8,449 nucleotides of DNA from an uncultured Butyrivibrio sp. (lineage in GTDB: Bacteria; Bacillota; Clostridia; Lachnospirales; Lachnospiraceae): the NCBI GenBank assembly GCA_947169985.1, contig CAMVRW010000096.1:1-8449 (forward strand), read 5' to 3'. Every line of letters starts with the position of its first letter. Position 1 is the stretch's first letter. Below, one piece after another: positions 6,562 to 8,449 of this stretch. The notes below the pieces were generated by a model. It had not been told where the DNA came from and did no database searches. It saw only the letters and a list, made by a program, of their open reading frames with translations. Position numbers and translations under genes: made by a program.

Positions 6562-7482
6562 TCAAATTTCAATGGGACTATATGCCATCTTGACATTGAT
6601 GTCCTGATTATAATTTCCGAAGCCCCTTCCAAATATGGTAAGTCCGCCCACATGCTCTGCACTGTCCGGTACCTCCAGTTTAAACTTAAGGGCACTCTTG
6701 GATGTAAATTTGAACTGATCGATAGATGTATCAGATATCTGGAGACCATCTATGAAGGTTCCCTTGTGGTTAACCACAAGCATTTTAAGAAGTCCATACT
6801 GATTCCAGTTTGGGAACCACCAGTCAGGGGTGAAGATTCCTTTAACATCTCCGAAATCTCCTGGGCTTGTCCAGGTTCCAAGCAGGGTATCATTCAGATA
6901 AAAATAGATATCTGAAGGCCATACATTATTTACTCCCGGTGCCTCTGAGCTTAGCTCCAAAGAAATACATATCTCATCTATCCTCTGGTTTGAAGGAACA
7001 AAATTTGGAATAGCATACTCAACAAAACCCTTGGTGAACCAGAGAATATCTGCTTCATACCTGTCCGGATGGGCAAAGTATCTGGTATCGTCCACCTCTC
7101 CAATCAGCCTTGTGCTTGTAGCAAGACCACAGGTAGGATATACACAGTAATCTGAAAACAGCCCCACCTTTATGTCTGTGGTATAAACATTCTCATTCTC
7201 AGGCTTGTCCTGAAGTTCAATAAGTATCTTGTCCAAATGTACAGAGCACACCTTCTGGTTGCCATGACCGGATGCTTCAGAAGAAACTGTTACAACTCCG
7301 CATTCTTCCAGCTTTTTTATATGACTGGTCAGAGCGCCATTGGTAATATTCAGGCGACTTGCCAGCTCATTCATATTCATGGCATTTTCATTTAGAAGTA
7401 TCTTTATTATCTCGACTCTGACATCTGAGCCAAGAGCCTTAAAAAGCTCTAATCCCTCATCAAGAGATTTAATATGAAGCAT
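6562..7482 (-). CDS. ArsR-type winged-helix transcriptional regulator with large C-terminal putative ligand-binding domain
   Basis: This is a probable one-component regulator of the sugar ABC transporter operon that contains it. It has 306 residues from the ATG at 7482. Residues about 8-90 form an ArsR/HTH_20-like winged helix: KALGSDVRVEIIKILL, then MNELASRLNITNGALTSHIKKLEECG (37-62, recognition helix about 47-60), and a wing around EASGHGNQKVCSVHL. About residues 100-306 are an unrelated, mostly beta-looking domain rich in Trp, Tyr, Phe, Gly and Asp. It contains DYCVYPTCG (111-119, C113-x4-C118), a DIYFYLNDTLLGTWTSPGDFGD segment (191-212, key residues W204, P207, G208, D209), PDWWFPNWNQYGLL (219-232) and FIDGLQISD (243-251). 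This is far longer than a classic metal-sensing ArsR protein (about 100 residues), and the classic ELCVCDL metal site is absent. From memory, similar two-part proteins occur beside sugar-utilisation genes in Paenibacillus and Clostridia. A sugar or glycoside ligand is inference from context and aromatic content. An in-frame ATG at 7527 was not chosen because GGAGG stands seven bases before 7482. Confidence 0.85.
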   Translation of the reverse strand: MLHIKSLDEGLELFKALGSDVRVEIIKILLNENAMNMNELASRLNITNGALTSHIKKLEECGVVTVSSEASGHGNQKVCSVHLDKILIELQDKPENENVYTTDIKVGLFSDYCVYPTCGLATSTRLIGEVDDTRYFAHPDRYEADILWFTKGFVEYAIPNFVPSNQRIDEICISLELSSEAPGVNNVWPSDIYFYLNDTLLGTWTSPGDFGDVKGIFTPDWWFPNWNQYGLLKMLVVNHKGTFIDGLQISDTSIDQFKFTSKSALKFKLEVPDSAEHVGGLTIFGRGFGNYNQDINVKMAYSPIEI

Positions 7483-7489
7483 TGGACAA

Positions 7490-7494
7490 CCTCC
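7490..7494 (-). promoter_or_regulatory. ribosome binding site fixing the regulator start
   Basis: GGAGG on the minus strand lies seven bases before the ATG at 7482 and directly after the permease TAA (7496-7498). This favours 7482 as the start over the in-frame ATG at 7527, which would overlap the permease by 32 bases and add 15 low-complexity residues ahead of the conserved helix-turn-helix. Confidence 0.85.
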
Positions 7495-7495
7495 A

Positions 7496-8392
7496 TTACT
7501 TGATTCCGCTGATTGCGATTGATTCAATGATAACGCGCTGGAACAGGAAGAACAATACCAAAGTTGGAAGCATTGCTATTACTGAAGCCGCCATTATCAG
7601 GGCATAATCACTCTGGATCGCATAGTAGTGATTGAAGGATCTGATAACCACCTGCAATGTCCAAAGCTTTTCGCTTCGAAGGAAGATCGTTGGTGCAAGA
7701 TAGTCATTCCAGATTCCCATAAACCACAGCATGAGCTGAGTTCCAAGAGCTCCCTTCATAAGAGGAAGGAAGATCTTATAGTAGATCTTGAAATAGTTAC
7801 ATCCATCAATCTTAGCAGCATCCATAAGGTCTGAGGGAATGCTGTAAAGATTCTGCCTCAGGAAGAATATCATGCTTACGTTTCCAAAGCATCCCGGAAT
7901 GATCAGCGGAGCTAATGAATTTGTCCAGCGAAGCTTGGTAAAGAGCACGTACTGAGGGATCATTACTACTGCAAAAGGAATCATGATTGTTGCAAGGAGC
8001 GCAAGGAATAAAGCATTCTTTCCTCTGAATTCCATCTTTGCAAAAGCAAAGGCCGCCAGTGATGAAGTGAATCCACCGATAAGAAGTACCGGGATCTCAA
8101 CCTTTATTGTGTTGAAGATACCACTTATGAACTGACCCTTCTTCATAACCTCTGAGTACTTTCCAATGAGGATAGGATCCGGAATGATAGTAAGGGTTCC
8201 GGAAAGGATCTGATTCTTTGTCATAAAGGATGTTGCCACCATATAGATAAGCGGGAACACCATTGTTATCGCAAAAAGAAACAACAGGATAAATATTAAA
8301 ACGTTATACGCCTTCTCCTTGGGAGTTGTGACGTGATCAGACTGATAATCTTTTTTACTAGCTTTTGGTTTGTTCATTACTGCTATATCCAT
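7496..8392 (-). CDS. carbohydrate ABC transporter permease, MalG/UgpE/AraQ-like (binding-protein-dependent, CUT1 type)
   Basis: This is one of the two inner-membrane permeases of a sugar importer, working with a partner permease, a lipoprotein sugar-binding protein and an MsmX/UgpC-type ATPase, none of them fully in this window. It has 298 residues, usual for MalG-like subunits. A charged cytoplasmic N-tail (1-28) is followed by about six transmembrane segments (about 31-52, 95-118, 127-149, 158-178, 213-235, 264-285). The EAA loop that docks onto the ATPase is clear: IPSDLMDAAKIDG (185-197) continuing to FLPLMKGAL (208-216). The C-terminus FQRVIIESIAISGIK matches the family's QR-x-GI/SGG-type ending. 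The start is taken as the ATG at 8392, seven bases after AAGGAGG; the in-frame GTG at 8398 is only one base from that site. It follows the upstream gene by 12 bases and precedes the regulator by 13, all in one operon. The substrate is not deducible from this subunit alone. Confidence 0.94.
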   Translation of the reverse strand: MDIAVMNKPKASKKDYQSDHVTTPKEKAYNVLIFILLFLFAITMVFPLIYMVATSFMTKNQILSGTLTIIPDPILIGKYSEVMKKGQFISGIFNTIKVEIPVLLIGGFTSSLAAFAFAKMEFRGKNALFLALLATIMIPFAVVMIPQYVLFTKLRWTNSLAPLIIPGCFGNVSMIFFLRQNLYSIPSDLMDAAKIDGCNYFKIYYKIFLPLMKGALGTQLMLWFMGIWNDYLAPTIFLRSEKLWTLQVVIRSFNHYYAIQSDYALIMAASVIAMLPTLVLFFLFQRVIIESIAISGIK

Positions 8393-8399
8393 TGTCACA

Positions 8400-8406
8400 C
8401 CTCCTT
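8400..8406 (-). promoter_or_regulatory. ribosome binding site fixing the permease start
   Basis: A perfect AAGGAGG on the minus strand overlaps the stop codon of the upstream gene and sits seven bases before the ATG at 8392. The alternative GTG at 8398 would leave only one base of spacing, so the ATG is preferred. Confidence 0.9.
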
Positions 8407-8449
8407 AATCTATAGTCTTAACCCATTTATCCTGGCCCCAGAAGTTGAT
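8405..8449 (-). CDS. 3' end of upstream gene, probably the MalF-like sugar ABC transporter permease (partial)
   Basis: The last 14 codons read INFWGQDKWVKTID followed by TAA at 8405-8407; the rest is beyond the window. Three things suggest it is a real gene end. The frame is open to the window edge, the stop overlaps the Shine-Dalgarno sequence of the next gene (12 bases between stop and start), and operons of this class usually run binding protein, MalF-like permease, MalG-like permease. A C-terminal tail with an aromatic-rich F-x-x-x-KWV pattern is compatible with MalF-like permeases of Clostridia, as recalled. With only 14 residues the product name rests mainly on gene order; a solute-binding protein C-terminus is the main alternative. 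Confidence 0.55.
   Translation of the reverse strand: MNFWGQDKWVKTID

Noticed and set aside
6510..6749. Minus-strand open frame of 79 codons overlapping the end of the regulator and the terminator
   Set aside because: It runs in another phase through the regulator's conserved 3' end and through the terminator hairpin, with no ribosome binding site or family similarity.
1..8449. Search for CRISPR arrays, defence islands, phage or transposon genes and tRNA genes
   Set aside because: No spaced direct repeats, transposase or integrase motifs, terminal inverted repeats or tRNA-like T-loop signals were seen. The window is almost completely filled by housekeeping, signalling and transport genes.

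Overview
This window looks like chromosomal DNA from a low-to-moderate GC member of the Firmicutes (Bacillota), most likely the class Clostridia and plausibly the family Lachnospiraceae. The evidence is a MutS2 of Firmicutes type, strong AAGGAGG/GGAGG ribosome binding sites, frequent AGA/AGG and ATA codons, a TrmL of the short SpoU class, and the family of the sugar-responsive-looking regulator. This taxonomic call is inference. Every gene reads on the minus strand, so transcription runs from high to low coordinates.

Region A (8449 down to 6518) is the distal end of a carbohydrate ABC transporter operon. It holds the last 14 codons of an upstream gene (probably the MalF-like permease), a complete MalG-like permease, and a 306-aa regulator with an ArsR-type winged helix fused to a large aromatic-rich C-terminal domain. 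The intergenic gaps are 12 and 13 bases, and each gap carries a strong ribosome binding site. A clear Rho-independent terminator (6518-6555) lies just behind the regulator stop codon and closes the operon.

Region B (6517 down to 1) is a second, tightly packed operon. After about 60 bases that should hold its promoter come mutS2, an OmpR-family response regulator, its sensor histidine kinase, trmL (tRNA wobble 2'-O-methyltransferase) and rlmD (23S rRNA m5U methyltransferase, cut by the window start). The gaps are 13, 0, 3 and 20 bases. The operon mixes ribosome-related functions (MutS2, TrmL, RlmD) with an envelope-sensing two-component system whose stimulus cannot be read from the sequence.

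No tRNA or rRNA gene, CRISPR array, insertion sequence, phage gene or long repeat was seen. The window is almost fully coding. The least ordinary element is the ArsR-type regulator with its uncharacterised C-terminal domain and C-x4-C motif. There is no sign of a wholly new system. All other genes belong to well-known families.
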